The notes: a model not told the origin generated them from the sequence alone. Counted from the stretch's first letter, positions 26,224-35,936 are shown. The stretch is DNA of 64,000 nt from Pigmentiphaga litoralis (GCF_014651835.1 NZ_BMXQ01000003.1:186001-250000), one strand, 5' to 3'. Program-made: numbers and translations.

Positions 26224-26877
26224 GTGGTATCAGATTCCTCATCGACCGGGGCGCCGGCCTCGGCCGCGCTCGCGGCGGTGCGTCGCGCACCGCAGTTCGT
26301 GGTGCTCGACGCCTGCGTGCTCATGTCGTCCATCCTGCGCCCTGTGCTGCTGGACGTCGCCGACGCCGGTTTTTTCCAGCCGGTCTGGAGTGCCCGCATC
26401 GGCCACGAATGGCGGCGCAACGCCGCCCGCATCTGGGCGGTGGCGCCCGAGCAGCTCGATGCCCAATGGGCGGAGATGACCGAGCGCTTTCCCGCGGCTG
26501 ACCCGGGCGATCTGACTGCCTACGAGGCGGGCCTGCGCTATAGCGATGAAAAGGATTGGCACGTGATTGCCGCCGGACTGGCAAGCCGGGCGCGCAGCAC
26601 GAGCCAGATGACGCCCGAGGTGCGGGTGCTGACCTGGAACCTGAAAGACTTCAACAAGGGCGAATTGAAGCGCCAGGGCCTGACGGCGTGGGACCCGGAC
26701 CGTCAGCTGTCGGCCTGGCTCGAGCAGTCGCCCGAGCGCATGCTGCCGCTGCTGCTGACCGTGCGCACGCACGCGTTGGCGCGTGGTCGCGACGAGCCGA
26801 TTGCCCAGACCCTGAAGCGCGAACGGCTGTTCCGCTGCGGGCGCCTTCTGGCCGCGATGGAAGGAGTGGCGGCATGA
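26224..26877 (+). CDS. PIN-domain protein (putative ribonuclease)
   Basis: A 217-aa protein starting at GTG 26224. FVVLDACVLMSSILRPVLLD (Asp29) is the typical first PIN strand with its metal-binding Asp; EWRRNAARIW and later acidic residues (YSDEKDWHVIAAGLA) and VRVLTWNLKDFN complete the usual PIN pattern. PIN domains are Mg-dependent RNases, often VapC toxins. No small antitoxin gene precedes it, and it is longer than VapC (about 130 aa), so a toxin role is doubtful. Its stop overlaps the ZIP transporter start (ATGA). Confidence 0.75.
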   Translation: MVSDSSSTGAPASAALAAVRRAPQFVVLDACVLMSSILRPVLLDVADAGFFQPVWSARIGHEWRRNAARIWAVAPEQLDAQWAEMTERFPAADPGDLTAYEAGLRYSDEKDWHVIAAGLASRARSTSQMTPEVRVLTWNLKDFNKGELKRQGLTAWDPDRQLSAWLEQSPERMLPLLLTVRTHALARGRDEPIAQTLKRERLFRCGRLLAAMEGVAA

Positions 26878-27650
26878 CGCTCGTCTATATCGTGATGGCG
26901 ACCCTGGTCAGTGGTGTGGTGTCGGCCCTGGTGGCCGGCTGGCTCGGCTTCCGGTATTTTTCGCGTTTTCTGCATGAGATGGTCAGCTTTTCGGTCGGCG
27001 TCCTGCTGTCCGTTGCGCTGCTGCACACGCTGCCCGAAGCGTTCGAGTCCGAGGCCGACACGCGCACCCTGTTTGCGTTGCTGCTGGGCGGCCTGCTGAT
27101 CTTTTTCATGCTCGAAAAAGTGGCGCTGCTGCGGCACAACCATCACCACGAACACGATGGGCACCATCACCCGGCGGGGCACGATGCACACGAAGCCGGA
27201 CGGGGCGGAATGGCCGTGCTGGTGGGTGACGGCCTGCACAACTTCTGCGACGGCATCCTGATCGCCGCCGCATTCCTGGCCGACCCCAAGCTGGGTGTGC
27301 TGACGGCCCTGTCGATCGCTGCGCACGAAGTGCCGCAGGAACTGGGCGATTTCATCATCCTGGTCAATGCCGGCCTGACCCGCAAACGTGCCCTGCTCTT
27401 CAACGTCTTGTCCAGCATGATGGCGATTCTGGGGGGCGTGCTGGGCTATTTCCTGCTGGAAAGCTCGCAGGCCCTGCTGCCTTACGTGCTGGTGGTGGCC
27501 GCCAGCAGCTTCATCTACATTGCCGTGGCCGACCTGATGCCGCAGATGCAGAAGCGGACCAGCCTGCGCGACAGCCTTCCGCAGTTCGTGCTGGTCGGGG
27601 CGGGCGTGGCCATCGTCTACACCTTGACGGTCCTGTTCCACGCGCATTGA
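26874..27650 (+). CDS. ZIP-family metal transporter
   Basis: A 258-aa integral membrane protein with about eight helices. Residues 88-106 form a His-rich cytoplasmic loop (HNHHHEHDGHHH), and the metal path motifs HNFCDG (122-127) and HEVPQELGD (151-159) match ZIP helices IV and V (ZIP proteins carry Zn2+, Fe2+ or Mn2+ into the cytoplasm). AAGGAG precedes ATG 26874. It overlaps the PIN gene by 4 bases, a curious pairing of metal import with a metal-dependent nuclease. Confidence 0.92.
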   Translation: MTLVYIVMATLVSGVVSALVAGWLGFRYFSRFLHEMVSFSVGVLLSVALLHTLPEAFESEADTRTLFALLLGGLLIFFMLEKVALLRHNHHHEHDGHHHPAGHDAHEAGRGGMAVLVGDGLHNFCDGILIAAAFLADPKLGVLTALSIAAHEVPQELGDFIILVNAGLTRKRALLFNVLSSMMAILGGVLGYFLLESSQALLPYVLVVAASSFIYIAVADLMPQMQKRTSLRDSLPQFVLVGAGVAIVYTLTVLFHAH

Positions 27651-27708
27651 GCAGGGGCAGGGCAGGTGCAGCGGCCCCTGGCCCCACCTGACCCTGGCCC
27701 ACCTGGCC

Positions 27709-29382
27709 CTAGGCAGCCGGCGCTTCTTCTTCCGGACGCACCCGCGTCGTCAACAATTCTCCGTGGTGCTCCAGCACCGGGTAGGCTGCTGCGGCCACCA
27801 GGTGCGTGTTGACTCGCCGCAGGTCGCGCAGCACGTCCAGGTGCATCCCGCTCGTTTCCGAACTGTCGATACGACCGGCGCGCAGACGCGCAAAGTGGGC
27901 GTGGGTCGCTTCGGTTTCCATGATCCGGAAGACATCCTTTTCGGCTGCCAGCATGCGGGCGGCGCGGGCGTCGTCGGTCATGAACAAGGACCCGGCCAGC
28001 TGCAGGTTGGTGGCCAGGCGATCCAGCATGGCTGTCATCTCGGCCTGCCCCTCGGGCGAAAACCGCAGGCCGCGCTTGAGCCGTTTGGTGGCCTGGGCCA
28101 GCAGGTTCTTTTCGATCACGTCGCCGGCATGTTCCATATTCGTGATGAAGGTGATGATTTCGCTTGCCCGGCGCCGGTCGTCCGCCGTCATCTCGTCCGG
28201 ATCCAGCGCCGACACATAGGTCTTGATCGCGGTGTTCAGGCGGTCCAGCACGTCGTCCTGGCGCTTGCCCTCGGCGATCCGGTTGCGGTCACCCTTTACG
28301 AACGCATCGCGCGTAAAGGCCAGCATGCTCTGCAGGGTGTCGGCCATGCGCAGCGCCTCGCGGGCGGCGTGGCCCAGTGCCACGATGGGCATCTCGCGGG
28401 CCGCGCTATCCAGGTAGCGCGGGCGGCCGGGGTCGGACGGATCGTCATTGGCCGGCAGCCACCGCCTCAGCAATTTTGCGTAAGGCGTGAGCAAAGGCAG
28501 GCACAGCACGGCCAGGCCGACGTTGAACAGGGTGTGGAAGTTGGCGACCGCGCGCGCATGGCCGCCCCCAAGCCCGCTCACCCATGGCTGGATGACGTCC
28601 AGCAAGGACAGGACGGCCACGGCGCCCACGCCGCGCACCACGAAGTTGCCGAGGGGCAACCGGCGGGCAACCGGATCGTCCTTGGCCGACCCTTCCAGCA
28701 GCGGGTTGATGGCCGTGCCCAGGTTGGCGCCAAGCACCAGCGCAAACGCCGTATCGGGCGGCACGATACCCTGCGTGGCAAGCGACATCACCAGCACCAC
28801 GACCGCGACGCTGGAATGCGCCGCCCAGGCCAGTACTGCCGCAATCACCATGGCCAGCCCGGTCTGCGACGCCAGGGCACGCAGGCCGGTGCGCAGCGCA
28901 GGCAGGTCGCGGTAAGGCTCGAGCAGGCCTACCAACAGGTGCAATGACATCAGCAGCAGGCCCAGGCCGATCATCACGCGGCCCAGGTCGCGCGTCATGC
29001 TGGCTTGGCTGCGGCGGAACATGACGACGCCGATCAGCACCAGAATGGGCGCGACGGGCGAGATGTCGAAGGACAGCAATTGCACGATCAGCGTCGTGCC
29101 TACGTTGGCGCCCAGCATCGCGCCCAGGGCCGGGACCAGGCCCACCAGGCCGCTGGCCGCAAAGCCCGCCACCATCAGGCCCGTGGCCGTGCTGCTCTGC
29201 AGGATGGCGGTGACGCCCATGCCTGCAAAAAATCCGTAGAAACGGTTGGCCAGCGCAATCCCCAGCGCCGTGCGCAGGCGGGGCCCGAAGGCGCGCTGGA
29301 TGCCGGTCTGGACCATGTGGACGCCCCACAGCAGCAGCGCCACATAGCCCGCCAGGTCGAGCAAGGTAATCAGAATAGTCAT
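27709..29382 (-). CDS. Na+/phosphate cotransporter (NptA/PNaS family) with C-terminal PhoU-like domain
   Basis: A 557-aa low-affinity Pi importer. The two inverted transport repeats are visible: ILQSSTATGLMVAGFA (from residue 61) and the second, diverged AAHSSVAVVVLVMSLA. LGANVGTTLIVQ and LGANLGTAINPLLEG mark the paired loops. After about residue 330 the protein becomes a soluble helical PhoU-like domain (IITFITNMEHAGDVIEKNLL). It complements the high-affinity Pst system at the left of the window. No Pho box was found upstream. It is convergent with the ZIP gene. Confidence 0.93.
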   Translation of the reverse strand: MTILITLLDLAGYVALLLWGVHMVQTGIQRAFGPRLRTALGIALANRFYGFFAGMGVTAILQSSTATGLMVAGFAASGLVGLVPALGAMLGANVGTTLIVQLLSFDISPVAPILVLIGVVMFRRSQASMTRDLGRVMIGLGLLLMSLHLLVGLLEPYRDLPALRTGLRALASQTGLAMVIAAVLAWAAHSSVAVVVLVMSLATQGIVPPDTAFALVLGANLGTAINPLLEGSAKDDPVARRLPLGNFVVRGVGAVAVLSLLDVIQPWVSGLGGGHARAVANFHTLFNVGLAVLCLPLLTPYAKLLRRWLPANDDPSDPGRPRYLDSAAREMPIVALGHAAREALRMADTLQSMLAFTRDAFVKGDRNRIAEGKRQDDVLDRLNTAIKTYVSALDPDEMTADDRRRASEIITFITNMEHAGDVIEKNLLAQATKRLKRGLRFSPEGQAEMTAMLDRLATNLQLAGSLFMTDDARAARMLAAEKDVFRIMETEATHAHFARLRAGRIDSSETSGMHLDVLRDLRRVNTHLVAAAAYPVLEHHGELLTTRVRPEEEAPAA

Positions 29383-29491
29383 TGAACCGTCAATCGGCGC
29401 GCACCGGGCGCGCCGTCATCACTCCTTGAAGATCTTTGCGGCTGGCGCAGACCCTGCGCTCAGGCGCAGGCCGCACCACCTCGCGCGCGCA

Positions 29492-30274
29492 TCAATGCAT
29501 GTACCAGCCGTGGCTGACCACGAAGGACTGCCCCGTAAAGGCCGCCGACGGGAAAGTCGCCAGGAACAGCACCGTGTCGGTCACGTCCTGCAGCGTCGTG
29601 AATTCGCCGTCGACCGTGTTGCCCAGCATGACCTTGCTGATGACTTCTGCCTCGCTGATGCCAAGGCTCGCGGCCTGTTCGGGAATCTGCTTGTCCACCA
29701 GCGGCGTGCGCACGAAGCCCGGGCAGACGACGTGGGATCGCACGTTGTGCGGGGCGCCTTCCTTGGCCAGCACCCGGTTCAGGCCAAGCAGGCCGTGCTT
29801 GGCGGTCACGTAGGCCGACTTGAGGGGCGATGCGAGGTGGGAGTGGACCGAGCCCGTGTAGATCACGATGCCGCCGCGGTTGTCTTTGTACATGTGCTTC
29901 AGGGCCGCCTTGGTCGTCAGGAAGGCGCCATCGACATGGATGGCCATGACTTTCTTCCAGTCCGAGTACGCGAACTCGTGGATGGGCGCCACGACCTGGA
30001 TGCCGGCGTTCGAGATCAGGATGTCGATGCTGCCATAGGCATCGACCACCTGCTGCGTCCCGGCTTCGACGGCTGCTTCATCGGTGACGTCGATCGCCAC
30101 GCCCATGGCCTTGCCGCCCGCGGCTTCCAGTTCCGCCGCCACGGCCTGCGCCGCGGCAAGATTGATGTCGGCGATGGCAACGGCCGCACCGGCCTTGCTC
30201 AGCCCGATCGCGATGTCCTTGCCGATACCGCTGGCGCCGCCGGTCACGATGGCGACTTTTCCCTGGAGCTGCAT
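29492..30274 (-). CDS. bdhA: 3-hydroxybutyrate dehydrogenase (SDR family)
   Basis: Interconverts D-3-hydroxybutyrate and acetoacetate with NAD. The 260-aa protein has the Rossmann motif VTGGASGIG (11-18), NAG (89-91) and the catalytic Ser142, Tyr155 and Lys159 (YVTAKHG). The sequence [22 protein letters not shown] and the C-terminal [10 protein letters not shown] are characteristic of HbdH-type enzymes rather than general SDRs. It would use monomers released from polyhydroxybutyrate. Confidence 0.93.
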   Translation of the reverse strand: MQLQGKVAIVTGGASGIGKDIAIGLSKAGAAVAIADINLAAAQAVAAELEAAGGKAMGVAIDVTDEAAVEAGTQQVVDAYGSIDILISNAGIQVVAPIHEFAYSDWKKVMAIHVDGAFLTTKAALKHMYKDNRGGIVIYTGSVHSHLASPLKSAYVTAKHGLLGLNRVLAKEGAPHNVRSHVVCPGFVRTPLVDKQIPEQAASLGISEAEVISKVMLGNTVDGEFTTLQDVTDTVLFLATFPSAAFTGQSFVVSHGWYMH

Positions 30275-30369
30275 GGTGTGTTCCTTGGTGAGGAGGTTGA
30301 AGAGGGGTACCGAGGGTGCCGCGGCGCGGTGCTGCCGGGCGCCCGCGCAAGACGAGCCCGCCGGCGGGT

Positions 30370-31371
30370 TCAGTCCGCCAGCGCCTCGGCCACGAGCGCG
30401 TAGCTGCGCACCCGCGATGCGTGGTCGTGAATGGTGGACGTAATGACGAGTTCCTCGGCATGCGTCGCGGCCGCCAGGGCCCCGAGCGATTCGCGCAGCT
30501 GGTCGGGGGTGCCGATGTGGATGCGGCTGCGGTTGTACTGGCGCAGGCCTTCTTCCTGGGCGGTGTATCGATAGGCCAGGGCCTCTTCCACGCTGGGCAC
30601 CGGTTCGCCGCGCCGGCCGCTGCGGGTGCGCATCATCGTCAGGTCGGCCGTGGCGGCCAGGCGCGTGGCGTCTTCTTGCGTCTCGGCGCAGACCACCGAC
30701 ACGCCCAGCATGGCCTTGGGGTATTGCCCCAGGGCCGACGCGCGGAAGCGGTCGCGGTACAGGTGCATGGCTTCTTGCGCATGTTCCGACACGATGTGAT
30801 GGGCATAAACAAAGCCCAGGCCGTTGGCGGCTGCAACCTGCGCGCCGTAGGTGCTCGACCCCAGGATCCAGATCGGCGGGCAGGCCACGCCCATGGGCGC
30901 GGCGCGCACGCGGGCATGCGGATGGCCTTCGGGCATCACGTCCTTCAGATAGCCCACCAGGTCGGCCAGCTGCTGCGGAAAGTTGTCGCTGTCATCGGCA
31001 TTGCGCCGCAAGGCGCTGGCCGTGATGGGGTCGGTGCCTGGCGCACGCCCCAGACCCAGATCGATCCGGGTCGGGAACATGGCTTCGAGCATGCGGAACA
31101 GTTCGGCTACTTTCAGCGGGCTGTGATTGGGCAGCATGATGCCGCCCGAGCCCACCCGCAGCGTTGTCGTGGCAGCGGCCACGCGCGCAATCAGCAGTTC
31201 AGGCGCCGAGCAGGCCAGCATCGCGGTGTTGTGATGCTCGGCGAACCAGTAGCGGTGATACCCGAAGGTTTCGACCGCCTGGGCCAGTGCAATGCTGTTG
31301 GCGATGGCATCGGACGGCGTGAACCCCGATGGCACGGGGCACAGATCGAGTACGGAAAGCTTGAGCGACAT
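30370..31371 (-). CDS. LLM-class (luciferase-like) flavin-dependent oxidoreductase
   Basis: A 333-aa TIM-barrel flavoprotein. RYWFAEHHN and [18 protein letters not shown] are hallmarks of the MsnO8/YhbW-like subgroup, and [12 protein letters not shown] and PPIWILGSS fit the same family. Members use reduced FMN to oxygenate small molecules; this one's substrate is unknown. It is separated by 72 bases from the sulfurtransferase gene and has the same strand, so they may be co-transcribed. Confidence 0.92.
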   Translation of the reverse strand: MSLKLSVLDLCPVPSGFTPSDAIANSIALAQAVETFGYHRYWFAEHHNTAMLACSAPELLIARVAAATTTLRVGSGGIMLPNHSPLKVAELFRMLEAMFPTRIDLGLGRAPGTDPITASALRRNADDSDNFPQQLADLVGYLKDVMPEGHPHARVRAAPMGVACPPIWILGSSTYGAQVAAANGLGFVYAHHIVSEHAQEAMHLYRDRFRASALGQYPKAMLGVSVVCAETQEDATRLAATADLTMMRTRSGRRGEPVPSVEEALAYRYTAQEEGLRQYNRSRIHIGTPDQLRESLGALAAATHAEELVITSTIHDHASRVRSYALVAEALAD

Positions 31372-31443
31372 GAGGCAGTGCCATTCGACGGGGATGCAGA
31401 GAGTGTGAACCCGCTGTGGTTTTCCCGCAACCCGAGAGCCGTG

Positions 31444-32406
31444 TCAGGGCGTTGCGCCGATCGCCACCGGCCGGCCGGGGTCGGCGCACCACTCGCTCCA
31501 CGATCCGGGATAGAGCGCAGACCCGTTCAGCCCGGCGTGTTCCATGGCGAGGATGTTGTGGCAAGCCGAGACGCCCGACCCGCATTGATGGATCACCTGG
31601 TCTGCCGGCACTTGGCCTAGCAGGGCCGCGAATTCCTGTTGCAGGACGGCGGCCGGCTTGAACGTGCCGTCGGGCTGCAGGTTTTCCTGGAAGGGCCGAT
31701 TCAAGGCGCCCGGAATGTGGCCCGCCACCGGGTCCAGCGGCTCCGTCTCGCCGCGGTAGCGAGCGCCCGCACGCGCATCCACGACCGTGGCAGCGCGGGT
31801 GCGCAGATTGGCCAGCATGTCTTGCGTGCTGACGGTGGGGCCCAGGGGCGGCTGTGCAGGGGCAGACGACATCAGGGATTGCGCGCCAGCTTGCTCCGCG
31901 GTCGTGCCCGCGCTGCCCGGCATGGCAGGGCCGGCCGTCATCTGCTGTTGCTGCTGGACTGCGCTGTCGGCGTGGGCGATCGCGTCATCGTTCACAGGAC
32001 CGCTGTCGACCGGGAAGCCGCCTGCCTCCCACCCTTTGAAGCCACCATCGAGCACCGCCACGCCGGCATGACCCAGCCAGCGCAGCATCCACCAGAAGCG
32101 GCCCGCGGATTGCCCGGTGTGGTCATCGTGCACGATCACCTGGGTATCGGGGCTGATGCCCAGCTGCGCGACCAGTTTGCGGAACGTATCGGGATCGGGA
32201 AGAGGATGCCGCCCGTTCTGGCCGGTATGCCGGCCGGCCAGCTGGGTGTCCAGGTCGACGAAGCGGGCGCCGGGGATACGCGAGCGCGCGTGCGCGTCGC
32301 GTCCGTGGGCCGGGTTCATGAGGTCGTGGCGGCTGTCGATGACGAGCCAGTTCGGCTGGCCCAGATGGGCGGCCAGTTCCTTGGCGGAAATCAGGGTGGT
32401 GAACAT
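31444..32406 (-). CDS. Two-domain sulfurtransferase (rhodanese/SseA family)
   Basis: Two rhodanese domains (about 5-145 and 190-315). The catalytic Cys275 is in CGSGVSACHN; the CGSGV loop indicates 3-mercaptopyruvate rather than thiosulfate preference in this family. Residues about 145-188 are a Gln- and Ala-rich linker (QQQQQ, then Met/Ala/Ser/Gly) that is longer than usual and lies where the domains join. The N-terminal domain carries Asp94 (VHDDHTG) in the inactive Cys position. 320 aa. Confidence 0.9.
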   Translation of the reverse strand: MFTTLISAKELAAHLGQPNWLVIDSRHDLMNPAHGRDAHARSRIPGARFVDLDTQLAGRHTGQNGRHPLPDPDTFRKLVAQLGISPDTQVIVHDDHTGQSAGRFWWMLRWLGHAGVAVLDGGFKGWEAGGFPVDSGPVNDDAIAHADSAVQQQQQMTAGPAMPGSAGTTAEQAGAQSLMSSAPAQPPLGPTVSTQDMLANLRTRAATVVDARAGARYRGETEPLDPVAGHIPGALNRPFQENLQPDGTFKPAAVLQQEFAALLGQVPADQVIHQCGSGVSACHNILAMEHAGLNGSALYPGSWSEWCADPGRPVAIGATP

Positions 32407-32455
32407 GACGCTTCCTTGGCGGGAGGAGGTGAGAGCCGGGCGCGTCGATGCGTGC

Positions 32456-33310
32456 CTATCTGGACGCGGCCGACACTGCCATCGTACGCCAGGTCGACAC
32501 CAGCCCCGCCGCGGCGATCAGGACAATGCCTAACCACGCGAAGCCATCGGGCGAATCGTGCCAGAACAAAAAGCCCAGCAGCACCGAAAACGGAATCGTG
32601 GCGTACTGCAGGACGGCCGACAGCGCGGCGGACCCCTGGCTGAATGCCCGCGTCATGGCGAACTGGCCAAACAGGCCGCTCAACCCCACGCCCAGCAGCA
32701 GCGCCCAGCCGCCCCAGGTTGGCGCCACCCAGCCGGTGGCCGCGGTGGCCGCCCCGCCGGTCAGCACGGTGCTGAGCGAGAAGAACAGCACGATGCGCCA
32801 TTCGGCTTCCCCCGCGCGGCCCAGGCTGCGCACCTGCATGACGGCCAGCGCGGTGGCGCCGCCGGCCAGCAGGCCGAGCAGCGAAGCCAGCCACTGGGCG
32901 TTGTCGACGTCGGGCCGCAGGATGGCGATCACGCCCACGAAGCCCAGCGCCACCGCGAACAGCCGCAGGCGGTCTTCGCGCAAACTGCCCTGGAACATCA
33001 TCCAGGCCGCGATGAACAGGGGGGAGGTGTAATTGAGCGTGATGGCGGTGGCCAGGGGCAGCCGCGACATGGCGTAGAACGAGAGGCAGATCGACGCCAC
33101 GCCCGCGATGTTGCGCATGACGTGGGACCGCCAGGTGGTCGGAATGATGGGCTTGCCTGCCCACAGCGCCCAGCCCAGGATGCCGACGGCGGTAGGAACG
33201 CCGCGAAACAGAATGATCTGCGAAAGCGGAACTTCGGTCGACACCAGTTTGACGAACATGGACATGATCGCGAACATCAGGGAGGCGAACAACATCCAGA
33301 GTGCTTGCAT
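32456..33310 (-). CDS. DMT-superfamily transporter (EamA family)
   Basis: A 284-aa protein with about ten hydrophobic segments in two EamA repeats. The first repeat begins LWMLFASLMFAIMSMFVKLVS and contains LSQIILFRGVPTAVG; the second begins near residue 145. Such proteins export amino acids or other metabolites, or import purines; the substrate is not evident. No ribosome-binding site stands out, but the ATG at 33310 opens directly into the first helix. Confidence 0.9.
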   Translation of the reverse strand: MQALWMLFASLMFAIMSMFVKLVSTEVPLSQIILFRGVPTAVGILGWALWAGKPIIPTTWRSHVMRNIAGVASICLSFYAMSRLPLATAITLNYTSPLFIAAWMMFQGSLREDRLRLFAVALGFVGVIAILRPDVDNAQWLASLLGLLAGGATALAVMQVRSLGRAGEAEWRIVLFFSLSTVLTGGAATAATGWVAPTWGGWALLLGVGLSGLFGQFAMTRAFSQGSAALSAVLQYATIPFSVLLGFLFWHDSPDGFAWLGIVLIAAAGLVSTWRTMAVSAASR

Positions 33311-33417
33311 TGGCGTAGGCGGAAAAAAAGGCGTGGAGCGGAGGCGTGTGACGATTGTAGCCCTGTACGAGGGTATCTACGGGGGAACCCCAGGATGCTT
33401 ATGTCCGGGCTCCGGCT

Positions 33418-33445
33418 CTTGAACCTTGCGCGACCGTTACCATAT
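33418..33445 (+). promoter_or_regulatory. sigma32-like heat-shock promoter of htpX
   Basis: CTTGAAC (33418-33424) and ACCATAT (33439-33445) are separated by 14 bases. The consensus is CTTGAAA-N13/17-CCCATNT, so one base differs in each box. The site is 72 bases before htpX, a known heat-shock gene in E. coli. Confidence 0.65.
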
Positions 33446-33516
33446 ACGTCTGTGACGGGCGGGCGCTGCGGGGCGCTGGCCCGATTGATCGAAGGTTCTC
33501 GGAGAATTTACCCCTC

Positions 33517-34401
33517 ATGAAACGCATTGTGCTTTTCATCATGACCAACATCGCCGTCATGCTCGTGCTGACGGCGACCCTGAGTATTCTGGGTGTCGGC
33601 CGCTTCATGGACGCCAACGGCCTGAATATCCAGTCGCTGGCCATTTTCTCGCTGGTGGTCGGTTTCACCGGCGCCATCATCTCGCTGCTTCTGAGCAAGA
33701 AGATGGCGCTCTGGAGCACGGGCGCCCGGGTGCTGGATCCGAACGCGCCGGTGAATCGCGAAGAGATCTGGCTGCTCGACACCGTCAACCAGCTGGCTGA
33801 CCGGGCCGGTATCGGCCGGCCGACCGTTGCCATCTATGAAGGCGAACCCAATGCCTTTGCAACAGGCGCGTTCAAGAACGAGGCGCTGGTGGCCGTGTCG
33901 ACCGGGCTGCTGCGCGGCATGACCGAAGAAGAAGTGTCCGCCGTGCTGGCGCACGAAGTCGCGCACATTGCCAACGGCGACATGGTCACGCTGACCCTGA
34001 TCCAGGGCGTCGTGAACACTTTCGTCGTGTTCCTGGCGCGGGTGGTCGGTTACTTCGTCGACCGCGTGCTGCTCAAGAACGAGCGTGGGGGTGGCATCGG
34101 CTACTTTGCGACGGTGATCGTCTGTGAACTGGCCTTCGGCATCGTGGCGTCGATCATCGTGGCCTGGTTCTCGCGCCAGCGTGAGTTCCGTGCCGATGCC
34201 GGCTCGGCCCACCTGCTGGGATCGCGTGAACCGATGATCCGGGCCCTGGCCCGCCTCGGGAACATGGCTCCTGGCGAATTGCCCAAGAACTTCCAGGCGT
34301 CGGGTATCTCGAGCGGCGGCGCGATCTCGGCTATATTCGCCTCGCATCCGCCGATCGAGGATCGCATCCGCGCCCTTATGGCGGGCGGACAGCCTCGCTG
34401 A
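33517..34401 (+). CDS. htpX: Membrane zinc metalloprotease HtpX
   Basis: Quality-control protease that degrades damaged inner-membrane proteins. The 294-aa protein has two N-terminal membrane helices, then the zinc motif HEVAH (His146, Glu147, His150), two further helices around 155-210, and the third ligand region [13 protein letters not shown]. All landmarks are intact. A sigma32-like promoter lies upstream and two stem-loops follow the gene, so it is probably transcribed alone. Confidence 0.97.
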   Translation: MKRIVLFIMTNIAVMLVLTATLSILGVGRFMDANGLNIQSLAIFSLVVGFTGAIISLLLSKKMALWSTGARVLDPNAPVNREEIWLLDTVNQLADRAGIGRPTVAIYEGEPNAFATGAFKNEALVAVSTGLLRGMTEEEVSAVLAHEVAHIANGDMVTLTLIQGVVNTFVVFLARVVGYFVDRVLLKNERGGGIGYFATVIVCELAFGIVASIIVAWFSRQREFRADAGSAHLLGSREPMIRALARLGNMAPGELPKNFQASGISSGGAISAIFASHPPIEDRIRALMAGGQPR

Positions 34402-34411
34402 TCGGTTACTT

Positions 34412-34475
34412 CGCCCGGGCAGGCATGCCCGGGCGTTGCACTGCCAGGCCCCGCGTGTCGGGGCCTGATCGTTTT
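34412..34475 (+). terminator. Two stem-loops terminating htpX
   Basis: The first stem is CGCCCGGGCA/TGCCCGGGCG (34412-34435), 10 bp with a 4-base loop. The second is CAGGCCCCG/CGGGGCCTG (34445-34467), followed by ATCGTTTTC. Only the second has a T-run typical of intrinsic termination. Confidence 0.75.
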
Positions 34476-34521
34476 CAGGGCGCCTTGATCACCTGGGCGC
34501 TTCGGGATCCGCCGGTATGCT

Positions 34522-34601
34522 TCGCCGTTGGTCCTCGCCGTTGTTCCTCGCCCTTGTTCCTCTCACCCTTGTTCCTTGCCGCGGTCCCGTGCCATTGCCC
34601 C
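34522..34601. repeat. Imperfect 13-bp tandem repeats downstream of htpX
   Basis: Six head-to-tail units: TCGCCGTTGGTCC (34522), TCGCCGTTGTTCC, TCGCCCTTGTTCC, a 15-base TCTCACCCTTGTTCC, then TTGCCGCGGTCCC and GTGCCATTGCCCC, increasingly diverged. The array lies between the htpX terminator and the methyltransferase ATG at 34638, so it would fall in the 5' leader if transcription starts upstream. Confidence 0.75.
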
Positions 34602-34637
34602 CGGTTCCGCACCACCGTCCCCCTCAGGTTGCCCAGC

Positions 34638-35927
34638 ATGACCGCCACATCCCCGACACCTTCCCGTACCGAAGCCCGCGATGCCAGCGAAGCCCGCGAC
34701 GATGCGAACCGCCAGCCCGTGGACGACTTCCTGGCGCTGGCCCGGCAGGCGCTGGCGGACGGCACCGTGGTGACCTTGGTGCTGGCCGGGTACCGGGGGG
34801 ACGGCGACCTGAAACGGGTGCAGGCGCGCGCGGTCGTGTTGAAGGACCTGCCCATGCTGTCGCTGCTGTACCGGCACGCGACGAAGGACATCACCAAGAA
34901 CTTTCCGGTCGAAGAGGGGCTGCAGACGCTGCGCGCCCTGCTGGGCAGCGACTTTCGCAACGCGCAACTGACCACCCGCACGCAGGATATCCAGCTGGCC
35001 TTCAGCAAGAAAGGGAAGGCCACCTTGCGGGTCGGTAAGGCGCAGCAGACAGGTGCAGGCGCGGCAGAAGGGGAAAACACGGAGCCGTCCACCACCGGCC
35101 ACAACCGCGAAAAGCACCGCTACCTGGACCTGGACCGGCCTTTCCTGGTCGAGCTGGGCGTGACCGATCGCGACCATAAGCTCGTGCCGGCCATGTCGCG
35201 CAAATGGAAGCAGATCAACAAGTTCATCGAAGTGTTCGCGGCAGCCTTGTCGGCGTCGCCCGCGGCGGCTTCCCGCGAGGGATCCGGCCCGATCCGCGTT
35301 GCCGATTTTGGCTCGGGCAAGGGCTATCTGACCTTCGCCATCCATGACTACCTGCAAGGCGTGCTGGGCAGACCGACGCAGGTGACCGGGGTCGAACTGC
35401 GTCAGGAACTCGTCGACCTGTGCAATGGCGCGATCGAACGCCTGGGGCTGCAAGGTCTGAACTTTGACGCTGGCGACGTGCGCAGCTATGCGCCACAGCC
35501 GCTCGACGTCATGATCGCGCTGCATGCCTGCGATATCGCGACCGACTACGCGATCCACATGGGCATACGCGCAGGCGCGTCGGTCATCATGTGTTCCCCG
35601 TGCTGCCACAAGGAAGTGCGGCCGCAATTGCTCAGTCCGCATCCGCTGCGGCCCATCCTGCAGCATGGCGTCCACCTGGGTCAGGAAGCCGAAATGCTCA
35701 CGGATGGCATCCGGGCGCTGCTGCTGGATGCCGCAGGCTACGACACGCAGGTGTTCGAGTTCATTTCGCTGGAACATACCAACAAGAACAAGATGATCCT
35801 GGCCGTCAAACGCGCCACGCCCAAGCCGCCCGAACCGGTGCTGGCGCAGATCGACGAGATCAAGCGCTTCTACGGTATCAAGGCGCAGTGCCTGGAAACC
35901 CTGTTGAAAGCCGACGCCCTGGTCTGA
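34638..35927 (+). CDS. Class I SAM-dependent methyltransferase
   Basis: A 429-aa protein from ATG 34638; the frame is open upstream but the early sequence is repeat-derived. Residues about 1-170 form an N-terminal domain of unknown role, including TKNFPVEEGLQTLRALLG. The Rossmann methyltransferase domain starts at VADFGSGKGYLTFAI (about 221-235, the SAM loop), then GVELRQELVDLCN, and MCSPCCHKEV with adjacent Cys residues. The general shape resembles METTL25/TRMT13-type RNA methyltransferases, but the substrate cannot be fixed. The dienelactone hydrolase gene starts 9 bases later. Confidence 0.82.
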   Translation: MTATSPTPSRTEARDASEARDDANRQPVDDFLALARQALADGTVVTLVLAGYRGDGDLKRVQARAVVLKDLPMLSLLYRHATKDITKNFPVEEGLQTLRALLGSDFRNAQLTTRTQDIQLAFSKKGKATLRVGKAQQTGAGAAEGENTEPSTTGHNREKHRYLDLDRPFLVELGVTDRDHKLVPAMSRKWKQINKFIEVFAAALSASPAAASREGSGPIRVADFGSGKGYLTFAIHDYLQGVLGRPTQVTGVELRQELVDLCNGAIERLGLQGLNFDAGDVRSYAPQPLDVMIALHACDIATDYAIHMGIRAGASVIMCSPCCHKEVRPQLLSPHPLRPILQHGVHLGQEAEMLTDGIRALLLDAAGYDTQVFEFISLEHTNKNKMILAVKRATPKPPEPVLAQIDEIKRFYGIKAQCLETLLKADALV

Positions 35928-35936
35928 GGAGGCCGC

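Noticed and set aside
26224-26877. VapBC toxin-antitoxin module at the PIN gene.
   Set aside because: No antitoxin gene precedes or follows; protein is longer than VapC and coupled to a transporter.
34425-34637. Upstream in-frame extension of the methyltransferase.
   Set aside because: Encoded by the htpX terminator and the 13-bp repeats; no ribosome-binding site and no conservation expected.
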